Source of the DNA: Litomosoides sigmodontis
Lineage: Eukaryota > Nematoda > Chromadorea > Rhabditida > Onchocercidae
Assembly: GCA_963070105.1 (NCBI GenBank)
Contig: OY718803.1
Span: 2,524,507 to 2,588,506 of the forward strand
Length of the DNA stretch: 64,000 bases
Direction: 5' to 3'
Positions within the stretch are counted from its first letter, which is position 1, and each line of letters starts with the position of its first letter. Positions 14,226 through 27,112 of this stretch are shown in pieces. The position numbers were made by a program, and so were the translations under genes. The notes beneath the pieces are model-generated. The model saw only the letters and a program-made list of their open reading frames with translations. It was not told where the DNA came from and ran no database searches.

Positions 14226-17200
14226 ATGGACTGTGATGTTGCTTCCTACCATGTGGAATCATTCGACTATTTGGCAGAGCAAGGTGTACATTTAGCTGCT
14301 TTAGATGTACCACCAGAGAAATTTCGACTTCCAACTGGAGAAGCTGTAGAGTTGCGTTATACCGGTGCGCAACTTGGTTATCCAATGATGAAAGCGGGAC
14401 AGGTGGGTCTTAATTTTATGTTCAATTCCGATTGTTGTAATCCTGATTGCTGTAATTGCAGCATATAAATTTTAATAAGAATGTAATGAGATAGACGGTA
14501 TATTTAAAAGCCGATCATTTCCTTATTATTACTAAATTAATTTTTTATTCAAGAAGTTGGAGTATCACCCTACCTTGGGTGGTGTTAGAATTTTGGATGG
14601 TATTCCAAGTTTATAAACTTCTTAATAACATTTATAACTGATTTTAGTTAAAAGTTGGATCAAAGAGAAAATGTACACCATTAGCGAGGGGCAACAAATT
14701 ATTCCATTATTGTTTTCTTGCAGGATTCATCTGTGTCTGATTTGCTGAAACTATTTCCTTCGGAGTGCAGACAGCGCGGCTTAACCTACAAAGGGCCATT
14801 GAAAGTTGGAGTAGAAATACGGTTGAATGGCACCAGGATGGATTGTTGTGAAGTTGTTATTGGTGAAGTTAGTCGCAACGTTGATTATTTTTTTTTTTTA
14901 CAACGCCGTCGGTGTCTTTGCTCCTACTCATTAGTTCAAGTTCTAAAGGCATATATTTTAGTGCACTGGTATTGTTGTAAATATTAAATGAAACTTTTTA
15001 TTTGTTTTTAATTATAAACCAAATATCGAAATAGGAGATGAACTTCCCATTTGTCAAGTTCTATTATTCTTTATCAGTTAGTGTGCGCGCTAAATTCGTT
15101 GGATAAACTGGAACTTAACTTTGTTTTGTTGATAAAAAGTTGAAATATTAGAGATAAATTCCGGAATTTTATGTCGGCCAATTGTTTTTAGATTCCTATC
15201 ATGTTAAAATCAAGCAGGTGTCATCTGCGTTGGTTAACGAGAGAACAACTAATAGCACGTGGTGAAGAAGGGACTGAAAAGGGCGGTTATTTTATTTGTA
15301 AAGGGAGTGAAAAGGTAAACATTTTCTTCCAAACATTGTGTTTAAATTTCTACGAAAGATCGTTACAATTACGTTTCGCTAGGGATCTTTGCTATAATAA
15401 TGAAATGTTGGTTCCAACTCTCAGAATAATAGCTGAATAGGTAACAAGTTGTAGTACATTGCAGATTAGCAAAAAGACTTGTTGAATTAAAACAGAAGAA
15501 GTAATGCGTTGGAAGAATTAGGTGATATTCTAATTATTTTCTTCATAAATAAACAGTTTTTTATTTTTGAACGCGAAGTGGTTAAGCTTTCGAAAACTAA
15601 TTAACTTTTTTTGTACTGAAGAATATGATAGATATACTTGGCAGGTTAGGTATGGGGATCATTTATCTTCCTTTAATCGAATTCTTAAAACAAGTAGGTA
15701 ATACGCCTTTTGGTTGCAAATCGTCGCAATTATCCCATCGCACTAGTGAGGCGTTCGTTTCGAGAAAAAGGATCCTTATTTACACAATATGGGATGATGA
15801 TCCGATGTGTTCGAGGGAATTATTCAGCTGCTATGATGACGCTTCACTACCTCGACAGTGGCACCATTGTTATTGCTTTGCAGGTAATCGTTTTTTTTTT
15901 CAATTTTCAAAAATTATATTTGATGAACTTTATCAACTTTGTATGCCGAATGTAGTTTTTTTTTTGTATTTTTCATGAATAACGGATTTTTATTCGCATG
16001 ATATTTTACATTTTAATGACAATTAATGTGCGGTGAAAATGCGTTGCATAGGTGATGGAAAAGAAGTGAAAATTTCACGTTTTAATGAACTATGTTTAGC
16101 AGCCTTGAAGGAATGCGAAAGATTGTTCATCGGAATATAGAAATTTTCTTAAAGTCATCTGAAATCCATTTGATTTAGTTTATCTAGCTTAATTTAGCTG
16201 ATCTTAAACTTGCTTTTTTACTTGGTTTCAAAATGACCTTTAATTTTTAATGAAACCAATGTTTCAGTACCGACGTGAATTATTTTATGTGCCATTTATG
16301 TACATCATTAAGTCTTTAACATCGATGAACGATCAGTGCATTATGGAGCATATGACCAGATGTCGACCCGATGATCACTTTTGGAGAGGTGAGATTTATT
16401 CATTAATTGACTGCTTTTACATTGTTGTATTGCAAAGTGTAAATTCCTATTTTTAATGATTCTGATGCAGCTTCTCAACTGTAAATACGAAACTAAAATA
16501 ATAGCTTTTAGGCTGCGTTACTTCCATGTTGGCGCTATGTAATGATGATGGTATAGTGAACCAAAAAGCAGCACTTAGTGCTATTGGTCAAAGATTCCGA
16601 GTAGCTACGCAAGATCGTGTGGGTCCATGGGAAGTTTCTGAAGTATGTATAACATTTTTTGATAATATTTTTTGGTAATGCTAAGTGCATTTCAATACTG
16701 GTGGATTATAATAATCAATTTAAGAATCAGAAACCAAGTTTGAAATATATTTCAGGATGTTGGTCGTTTTTTGCTTCGTGTTTGTGTTGCGATACATTTA
16801 GATAACGATGCGGATAAATTTTTCCTTCTTACATATATGGCTCAAAAATTGATAGCACTAACAAAAGGAGAATGTGCTGCTGAATCACCGGATAATCCAC
16901 AGTTTCAAGAAGCGGCTGTATCCGGTCATATACTTCTTTTGATTATACGCGAACGTTTGGAAAATACCTTGAGCATTGCACGAAGAAAAATTGAATTTGA
17001 AGCAAAACGCAAAGCAGAAAATTTTCTTTTATCGAGGTTTACGCTTATTTTGAAAATTGACTTTCTAAATTCTTCAGTAACTTGTCCTTAAATTATTGTT
17101 TGTAAAGTATCTCGCTTGTATATTTTAGTCATGAATTAATTCGGGCAATGGGTACGCAACGGTCAGGAGAATTAACTCGAAGTCTGGAGTATTTCCTGGC

Positions 17201-20200
17201 AACCGGGAATTTAATGTCCAGAGGAGGCTTAGCACTGCAGCAAAATAATGGCTTTTCAGTAATTGCTGAAAGAATTAATCAACTTCGATTTGTGTCTCAC
17301 TTTCGGTACGATGTTTTTCTTCATCCAAAATCGGATTTATAAGCTACCGTTTAATTGTCGCTGCTGGCAGCAGGATGCCAGATGTAGTTGGATTTTTGCA
17401 CATTTGTCTTTTTCCCGAACAACACTTTTTGCGTTTCACTTTTAAAAAACAATGGAGAGGTTCAGGTCAAATATTATTGGTTATGAAAGTAGCATCAAGA
17501 TTTTTTCCCTTCATCTGTTACCATTTTAGAGCAATCCATCGAGGCGCCTTTTTTATGGAAATGCGTACTACAGATGTGCGTAAATTGCGTCCCGAGACTT
17601 GGGGCTTCATATGTCCAGTGCATACGCCGGACGGTGCTCCATGTGGTTTATTAAATCACGTCACGGCAAGCGTACGCATAGTTACGCATTATTCAGATAC
17701 TAGCGAATTGCCAAAATTGCTTGGGGAATGGGGGATGGTTGGTCATTCCGCCATCACATTACTATCTGCAGAGCCTGTACGTGTTTATTCTGTACGACTG
17801 CTTGAGTCTTCAAAATTTGATTAGCGCTAGGATGACTTGAAGAGAATAGTTGGGAATGGATATTCGCAGGATTTCATATTGATAACTACGGCATTTCCGT
17901 TCAAGTCAAATAGCACTATCAGATTTCACATTACATCTCGCAATTTTTCTATATTTGTTTTATTTTTTCAGACATATCCAGTTTTGGTGGACGGAAAATT
18001 TATTGGCCATATCCCTCAATCACTATCGTCGTATATAGAACGAAAATTACGCTTTTTAAAGGTATCAGATGACGTTCGTGTTCCTTCTTATGCTGAAATA
18101 GCTCTAGTGGAAAAGTCTATTGATCCGGTGAACATTTTGGTTCAATATCCCGGTTTGTACATTTTTACGGAACCGGCGCGCCTCATACGACCAGTCAGAC
18201 ATCTTCCGTCAAGTCGAATTGAATTCATAGGTTTTATCTTTTGAATTCTTTTTATATTGCAACATTTTATTGCTTTGCAATTTTTTTCAACAATTTCAAT
18301 GTATTCTGCGAATAATTTTACGTTTCGAATTTCGGGTTAAATTTACGAACACTAATCAATCATTATGGTTGAAGAAAGGAAAGATATGGCAGTGTTTTTA
18401 TGATTCAATTATACTACCTAAAAAAGCATTTGAGTAGTTGTGAGCAGATACTTTTTAACTTCAAATTTATTCAGGAACATTTGAGCAAGTATACTTATCA
18501 ATTTGTATTGACCCTGGAGAAGCAGAACCCAATGTAACGATGCATCAGGAAATTCATCCCAGTTGCTTGTTTAGTTTTGCTGCTAACCTAATACCATTTC
18601 CTGATCATAATCAGTCGCCAAGGAATGTTTATCAATGTCAAATGGGTAAGCAGACGATGGGGATACCTGTTCATGCATGGGATTATCGAGCTGATAATAA
18701 GATGTATCGTCTTCAGGTAATGCTTAATCTAAATAATCAATTTAAGGGAATAGATGGTATGGAATGTGTAATTTAAGAAATTATGGATTTGGGAGTCAAA
18801 TCTGATTGCTTTTTAAATTTTATAAATGTGTTGATATTGCACTGAAAAATAGTAGAATGGATTATCATTTCTATGAACTACGAACTTTTAAGCAAATTCA
18901 TTTTAAGGTAGTAATCGTTTGTAGAATTTTAAGTCATTATAACCATATATAGATAATCAGGTAAATATTTTAGCCTGGATAGCTATTGTGTTGCGTTCAT
19001 GAGAAAAAAATTTGAAACTTTGGTTTGAAAAATGTTTGACTTTTTAGTTTCCTCAAAATCCTATCGTAAAACCAGATCCGTATGATAAATATGGTATTGA
19101 TGAGTATCCGTTGGGAACGAATGCATGCGTTGCAGTTATATCGTACACTGGTAGGTTTCAGATTTACAATAGTGACTATTTGGTTCTGAAGTACAGAATT
19201 ATTATTCCATCGTATGTAATTTTTTTCCAGGTTATGATATGGAGGACGCTATGGTTATTAATAAAAGTTCCTATGAACGTGGTTTTGCTCATGGTAGTGT
19301 TATAAAAGTAGAAAGGTATTTTGATCATTCATGATCGTAACAGTAAGCTTAGAAATACCGGCCGTACTTGAAATTCGTCCGTCTATCCATATTATTTTCT
19401 TAATGATGTATTAAAACTGTCATGAGAGTGGTGTATCTCATTTTGTTCTCAATGAAAATGACAATCATTTTCGGTTTAAATTTTTAGCTGTACATGAGAT
19501 TAACTTTTGTATGTGTTCATACATTGAAAGGTTTTTGCATTTGTAATGGTTTTTTCTGTAGCATGCTAATTTATGACTGCTGATTTATGATTATAATAAT
19601 GTTAGGGTGAATCTAACCGAAGGACGCACTGCGGATAACCCAGTATTTTTGAGTGATCCTCAAAATCCGCAGAAGACGATAGGTTTTGATGGTTTACCAA
19701 TTCCTGGACGGTTGTATATGGAAGGTGAACCATATTATTCGGTGTTCGAACTTGGTACGAACAGTTATAAAATTTATAAATACAAACATGCGGAAGCGGC
19801 GTTCTGTGGTTCGGTAAGAATTGTCGAGCAAAACGAGAGTGTCGACTCTACCAAAGGCAAATGTGTAAGATTTCGATTCATGTACTGAATCACTATGAAG
19901 TTTGAAGTTTAGTTGGCGATTGCATTCAACAAAACCGCCTAAGTTGCTCTTCTGAAAACTTCCAGTAGATTGACTGCAACGCTTTTTGTAAGTAGTAGGT
20001 TTTATTTGTCTTAAAAATTCGGGACATTAGTATTTTTATTTTTAGCATGCACTGATTCAGTGGCGTATACAGCGTAATCCGATAATAGGTGATAAGTTTG
20101 CATCGAGGCATGGTCAGAAAGGTATCAATTCCTTTTTATGGCCTAGCGAGTCAATGCCATTTTCGGAGTCTGGAATGGTCCCTGATATTATTTTCAATCC

Positions 20201-22210
20201 GCATGGTTTTCCATCTCGAATGACAATTGGCATGCTTTTTTTTGTTCACAACCAATTCTTAAATTGATGGCATTTTGAAAATTTTGCGTTAAGTCCCCAA
20301 AATTAATTAGTCTGTAATATATTTTTTGATTTAAATTGTTTAAAAGAGAGAACAAAGTTTTAAACCATTAATTTAGTGTATATGGAAATGCTACTGCAAA
20401 CTTCATTTACATTCTGAGATTATTAAATTTCTTTTCCAGGAATGATGATTGAAAGTCTGGCGGGTAAAGCAGGAGCTATGCATGGTTCTACATATGATTC
20501 TTCGCCATTTGTTTTTAAGTATGTTTTTTTTCTAATTTTCAGATTTTATGAAATAAAAACTGATTTTATTTTCCGCAAGCTAATGGCTGATTTCGAAAAT
20601 GATTGCTTCACGGGTTATGGCTGAAAGTTATCAATCGGAGGCATAAGGACAGGAGCGAGAGGTTTGCAACTTAATGGTAACGACTACTTGTTTAAGTGAG
20701 AAGAAAACGGCCATTGATCATTTTGGACAACTTCTTGTTCATGCTGGATACAATTATTATGGCAATGAAACAATGTATTCTGGCGTCGATGGTCGGGAAA
20801 TGGAGGTAAATTAGTAGTGATGCATGATACTATTTTGCATGGTCACTGAGGTTTTATTTCCTCAAAACATAAATAATTCTTTGTTTTCATTTCTCTAAAA
20901 TGGCTGTGAATTTTCTCTTCAAATTAACTTAAAATTCACAACTCTGTCATCGAAAACCCTGCCTTTTTATAATTAAAGCATGTTGTTTAGCTTTGTCTTC
21001 GATTTTTCCTTAGATCCACTATCAACCTACATGTTGCCATTCACAGACTATATATTTGTCATTGTAATGTCATCCGCCGTTTCTTGTCGGTTAACAAGAT
21101 TAGGCTTTCTTCATTTGTTCGGAAAGCGATAGCTTTAAGAGAACTCTTCACAGAGGCTGAACATAATGATTTGTTTCTTTACACTTTTATTTAACTTAGA
21201 AAATCGAAAATGGTAAGTTCTTCAGGTTCAAATTTTCTTCGGAATTGTATATTACCAGCGTCTCAGACATATGATTGCTGACAAATTCCAAGTACGATCA
21301 ACTGGTCCAACCGATCCGGTGACATTACAGCCAGTGAAAGGCCGCAAAAAAGGAGGTGGAATTCGATTTGGCGAAATGGAACGTGATGCAATGATTGCTC
21401 ATGGAGCTGCATTTACTTTGCAGGTGACATAATTTGCATTCAAGTTTTGTGGAATGAATTAGATCTCATTTAGCTCAAAATCCACTTAGGATTAACCTTT
21501 TTAGTAGATTCAAACTTTGAATAGTACATTTTAGGATCGTCTCTTTAATTGTTCTGATAGAGACATCGCACATGTTTGTGCACGTTGTGGATCAATGATA
21601 TCAACTCTTCGATGTACAAAGATGCTGTCAGAACGTCGAAACAGTGATGTAAGTTCTCATCAAAATAATGGCTATCGTCACTTACGATATTACTTGTAGT
21701 CACGAATACCATTATAAAATAATATGGATTAGTTGAAACATTCAATGTACTACTTTTTCTTGTTGATTTAACAGAAGCAGTATATGATACTTTTAATAAT
21801 TGTAAATGAAAGTTTCTGCAAGGATGAAATGGAAGGTATGTACTAATTGGAATTTTGGATGGATTTAGGCCGATTATCAGGAATTTATTGCTTTATGATT
21901 CTTTGGAATTTAAAATTTCCAACTTGATCTCTATCTGATCTTTATTATACTGGGTGCGAGTAAAAATTCTGAATAATTTGAATGCATCCAAATACTCTCC
22001 ACCATCTGTCATCGCCTTTGGAAATCAAAAAATTTTCAGAATTCAATTGTAAACCACAGTGAACGCGAAATGTGTTTGTTGTGCGATAAGGATGATCAGG
22101 TTTATTCGGTTGAAGTACCTCGAGTATTTCGCTATTTAATTGCGGAACTTGCAGCAATGAATGTTCGCCTGCAAGTTTCAGTGAAGCATCCAGCGAACTT
22201 ATCCTCGTGA
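14226..22210 (+). CDS. rpoa-2: DNA-directed RNA polymerase I second-largest subunit (RPA135/POLR1B)
   Basis: Twenty exons, 1129 aa (human POLR1B 1135): 14226-14402, 14724-14867, 15192-15314, 15698-15883, 16268-16388, 16512-16642, 16756-17036, 17129-17305, 17530-17776, 17972-18230, 18475-18716, 19048-19150, 19231-19315, 19606-19864, 20046-20229, 20440-20518, 20697-20805, 21226-21423, 21535-21648, 22040-22210. It is the beta-like catalytic half of Pol I, which makes pre-rRNA in the nucleolus. Landmarks in order: [107 protein letters not shown], and a C-terminal zinc ribbon (CARC plus CLLC). Start: ATG two bases after a CAG acceptor, likely trans-spliced. The N-terminus is about 33 residues shorter than human, so a missed first exon is possible. 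Intron 15 uses a GC donor (20230). Confidence 0.95.
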
Positions 22211-23617
22211 ATTTCTCTATTTTTCAGCCCTTAATTTCTTTGCTCATTCCATGGACAGGTATGTTATGATGTGTTTTCTGAATGCTTTATCTGAAAAATT
22301 GAAATCGTTTAGTTGACTCCTTCAAGTTTGGCACAATTAACTTTACTTAAAACGTAATATCTAGCAAAAACTTCCCATTTCTCTTATTTCCGTCAGACAA
22401 AAATGTACCTTATGTTTCGATCATAGGAGAAGCGGAAATGGAAGTTAGAAATAGATGTACGACTGGATAATTACAAGGTTCCTACCTGCGAAGTACTGGG
22501 ATAACTATAAGGAGAGTAGGTGCTATTTCATTCCTCTACTTTCATTTAGGATATCCATTGGTGTTACTGCAAAAAATTTAGTGGAATTAATTTGGCTCAT
22601 GAATTTTCACCAAAACTACGCTCACAACTTCATCAGTAAAACTTTTTATTGCTCAAATTAGCTTTATAATCACTTCTCTGTCATTTGACAATCTGACCCA
22701 GACTACTGTTCATCGATATTATACTTTTGGTTAAGATTTTAAGTGAATAGTACATCTAACCTAGAAGTACTAAAAAAACTGTTGAAATTACTGGTAACTA
22801 TGTTGCATAAAATACTGTATGCCATTTCTTTTACAAGTCGAAAACTTTCCTTTTCCTTCTTGTGTACTGTAACTGTCAAGCAAACTTATAAGAGGAATCA
22901 CCACTATGACTTTAAAAGGTTCTAAACAAATTATACTAAGCAGTTTATCAAGTAAACGTTTTTAGCCGTCAATTTTCAGGCGAAGTTGAATTTATTCTGA
23001 TTGAAAAGGCAGATCAGATAATGTAGTGCACACATGCAAATAAAGCGGCACAGATGAAATGTAACATAATGTTGATCTGGAAATAAATCAGAGACCTGAA
23101 GCAGTGCAATTGTTAACGAATCCCTGAGAGATAAGTAGGCAGTGTTTGTAATGCATGCTCCGGTATGACAGAGTCAATTTTTCAACAACTTTTTGTCATA
23201 AAGGCTTTCTTTCGTTCGAAGAAAAAAGATCGTCATTAGAAACATACCATTTTTGCTGAAGAAATATACTTTTCACAGTCCTAAGTCAAGCAATGAAATA
23301 GTGAAGAAAGCTTATTCGCTCAACTGTAGATAGAGATCAGTTAGAGGGGGAAGTCTAAGTATAATTCAACGAAGAGAAATATTGGCACATGAGTTAATTT
23401 TATATATTTCAACGTTTTTTCATATCATATAACTATGAAACACACCATTTGCATTCTGTCTCAGAATTTTTCGATCACAACACTATTTTTAAAGGCAAGT
23501 GTACCTATCCACGGAAATATCGTTTTCGATTTCATTTCTCTCTTTTGGTGGAGCCATTACGTAATTGAATGCTGTGGACATCCGTTCACGAAACACTGCA
23601 ATCGTTTCAGTGAAGCT
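22211..23617. other. Intergenic between convergent genes
   Basis: 3' flanks of rpoa-2 (plus) and hst-2 (minus), 1.4 kb, AT-rich. Only short open frames without homology, at 22455-22661 and 23435-23683. Nothing else seen. Confidence 0.6.
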
Positions 23618-25821
23618 CTATGCCGGTTTGATTTTCTCATAGTGAAACTGCTGTGGAAGCAGTTGATTTGCTGCTTCATCTAATATTCTCCGCCTGATTT
23701 CCGTAAACTGTTTTTGAGCGAAATCGTAAAATTCACGCTCCATAATGTATACTGGATCCTTGCTAATCACTTCAACTGTTGCTTTGTTGGGTGGTATTTT
23801 ACGGTTTGTGTGACGCAAATTTGCATGTTTTTCTGAAAATACATATCATATAATCTTCATATATACTTAAAGATTACCTGTATTGTCAACATCTCTGATC
23901 CATGATTTTGAATTTCACAAAACGCGTTGGAATTCATGCTTCGAGGTCTAATTTAAACATAATTGATCGACTAAGGAACATAGAAAGATTATAACCAACG
24001 ATCAAGAGAATCAAAATTCTCCAGTGCACCATGAAAAAATGATGGTAACAATAATTCTAGCAACTCGATGAAATCTCGCATTTGATCACTCAAGCCAACT
24101 AACAAATAATAGTTGACAAGGTTGGACTTGGCTTGTTCTAATGCACGGTTGTTCCCCACTTCACTAAAATAAATACGTCTAAGATGATAATAATAAGAAA
24201 GTAAGAGAATACAGCAGATCCCATACTGTTCTATTAAGAAATAATGTAAAAAGCTAATCCTTTGAGGAGTGCGGGCTAAATTTTTCCAAAACAGTGAGTA
24301 GATTGTATTAATTAGGCAGACAAGAAAATTAAAGGTAGATATTTCGATAAAGTTGAAGATCCATGAAAAAACTTCCAATCAAAAAATTAAGTCAAAATTA
24401 AAAGTCATTCATGTGCAGCATCTTACCTGCAAAAATGATGTGTACCACAGAAATATGGGATCTGTAACCACATTCGCTTCATATCGCAATCGTGTCCTTT
24501 TCGAACGATGCACTGATCAAATGTCTAGAAGTTTCTCAAATAATTTTATTTCAAAAAAAAAACTATATTTAGCTTATCTTAATAGTTTATTTAAAAAATG
24601 TATTTAAAGAAATAATATAACTGTTATTTCTCTCTCTGGCGGATAGAAATTAATTTTGTACTAAGCAAAATTGTACTAAGCAGTTGAATTGAATGATGAT
24701 AATTTCAGTTATCATAAAGGTTCAGTATTTCGAGAACGTAATTAAATTTGTGCAAATTACTTCACTGTGTTTTCCAATACAGAAATAGCTATTATAATGG
24801 TTTCAAGCATAAAAATACTCCAAAGGATGCCTACGATGACCATTCGGCAATTTTATTTTACCGTTTTGACCGGTTCGATGAAAGGTGCAGAAATTACATG
24901 AAATTCAGGTTGTGGAGGAAGAAATAGAATGTATGATAAGGAAATCAATAAGATTCACCTCATTATCCCCTGCTCGACTTCTTTTTAACCCAATACGATA
25001 GTTATCACCATAACGAAGGAAATAATAATAAGATATCAACCGTTCGAGAGGTTCCCGTATTAAATTTATATACACTGGATTTGGAAGACCGAATCTGAAA
25101 TGCGTCCTCTGGATTTATACATGTTTAAATGACACAATCTGACCACATGGAATTAACCGCACTTATGAAATTTTAGGAACTACATCTTACTTTTCTACAG
25201 TTAATGGAAAAATTCAAAAAGCACCGATTAAAGTTAATGAAAGCAACATGGCCATGATAAATAGCGGGCATTCGCTCCTTCCAATTCGTGATATTATCGA
25301 TAAATCGTCGTTGATCGACGATATTCATTAGGTAACGATTTCTCGTTAAATTCAGGTGAATCACACTGAAGCCGTTGCGATGACACAAATTGTACATTGC
25401 AGCATTGGTGAGCGTTGTTGAACCAGTTTTCGGAATCTGCAAAATATACCTTGGCACGTATTAATAATCTACATTACTGATCTCAAACGATTCATGTGTT
25501 TTTTTTCAGCAAACTAAATTTTACACAAGAATTTGATCAAATATTTGAGCTTCACCCACATCAATAGCTTAAATTAAGTTTATTTAAGTGTCTAAATTCT
25601 ATTATTTAAAGTTTCATATACGTTCCAATGAACCTTACTCGGTTATAGATCACAATTGATGATGTATATAATAATTTTTCATGCTTTCGTTCCTGCTCAT
25701 CATCCTTGCGTTGTTGCTTAAGATTTATAAGGCATAACGATCTTAAGTGTAAATTGATATAAACAAATGCACATAATGTAAATGCCAAATTGATAACTAT
25801 CCATTGCAATTTCGTTATCAT
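23618..25821 (-). CDS. hst-2: Heparan sulfate 2-O-sulfotransferase
   Basis: Six exons, 5' to 3': 25821-25639, 25436-25225, 25094-24959, 24524-24427, 24163-24000, 23832-23618; 335 aa (human HS2ST1 356). It is a Golgi type II membrane protein: an N-terminal anchor ([18 protein letters not shown]), a charged stem, then the sulfotransferase domain. The 5'-PAPS loop is IPKTGSTT (residues 62-69). The catalytic histidine is in YHGHVAF (His122/124). The 3'-PAPS segment is [20 protein letters not shown]. Conserved cysteines lie in [15 protein letters not shown], and the tail FHYEKIKP matches the family. It transfers sulfate from PAPS to C2 of iduronate in heparan sulfate. The start was chosen because TTTTGCAG (ending at 25836) lies 15 bases before the ATG. 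The weakest splice site is the exon 5 donor (GTTGGT at 23999). The related uronyl 2-sulfotransferase is less likely. Confidence 0.92.
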
Positions 25822-27060
25822 CAACGGATCACAGCCTGCAAAATCAGTCGGAAAATTAAACTTTAACGAGTGTATTGCAGCATTTATGAGCACTGCGATA
25901 ATTTGACATCACGTAATACTGTAATATGAGCGTCACGTTAAAACAAGAAAATTACGATTATTGGGAACATTAGTTCAGTTGTCAAATATGAAGCGAACAA
26001 AGAAGAGGGGAGAATAAAAGCGAAAAAAAAATTTAACGCAATCTATCTCTATAAAACTATCCATTGCTCTTCAATTCAACGATCAATCTCAGCTCACCGA
26101 ACCCGAAAATCGCAACGGAAAACCGGAAAGATAAGGAGCGTGCAAAACCAGTCTGTGCAACACCGAGATATGAAACAACTGTCGCTGGAAAGAGATCGCT
26201 CCCATAAGTTCATTCGCTTCCCGGTGGTTGAACTGTATGATTTCAATTTAAAATTTTTAATTATCAATATTGACCGAGAAGAAGTTATTTTTTTTTCAGA
26301 CAAAATAGACCAAATATTTTTAATGATGGAAAGTTGTTCAATGCTTGTTTATCTGATCGAATTGCTCAACGATAAAAGTTTGAAATGTTGCAAGAATTAA
26401 ACTGAATTCGACTGTTCAATTTTATGCTGAATACATTAAAATAATATATCATTGTGTAGTGAAAATAAATGCTTATGAGTGTCTTTTAAATTCTTCCTCC
26501 TTCCTCTGGGCTTTTTTCTATTAAATTCACTGTTCAACTATAATTTTTAGTCATTTAATTTCTAGGCACTCTTTTTCAGAATAAAACTTTATTCGGCATT
26601 CGTAATTCTACCGATCAAAATTTTTCCCTTTTGAAAGTTCTTACTTTTTTACACTTTTTTAAACTTCTATGCGTTTTTTGACTCTTATTTTTTACTTACA
26701 AAAAATTACTTCTTACTTTACTTGATTTATTTATAATTTTGACATGCTTTTAATATTTGCATAATTATGATTGTTATTGTTTAAGGTATGAAATTCTTAT
26801 GTTTTATTTGTTCGCAGTTTTTGTTTTTCTTTGCTAACTTACGTTTTTGTAAATGTAATTTACAACCCTTTAACATGCGCTCGAAATTTATGTTAATCAA
26901 AATTGTACTTAAAAAAACGAGATAAAATTTTGAATTAAAACTAAGTTTGTAAATTAATTGAAAATGCTAAAAGTAACAATCAGAGAGCAAAGTAAATTTT
27001 TCAAAAGAGTTCTATACTTAACACTAATTTTACATTTAAAGTGATTGATTGTAATTATAG

Positions 27061-27112
<52 letters not shown>

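Noticed and set aside
20519..20696. Possible extra rpoa-2 exon (short frame [13 protein letters not shown])
   Set aside because: Phases of flanking exons join directly and the alignment to Pol I subunits has no insertion here.
21772..21835. Exon-like segment with good AG and GTATGT ends in rpoa-2
   Set aside because: Its exit phase would put a stop into the final conserved exon; better read as intron.
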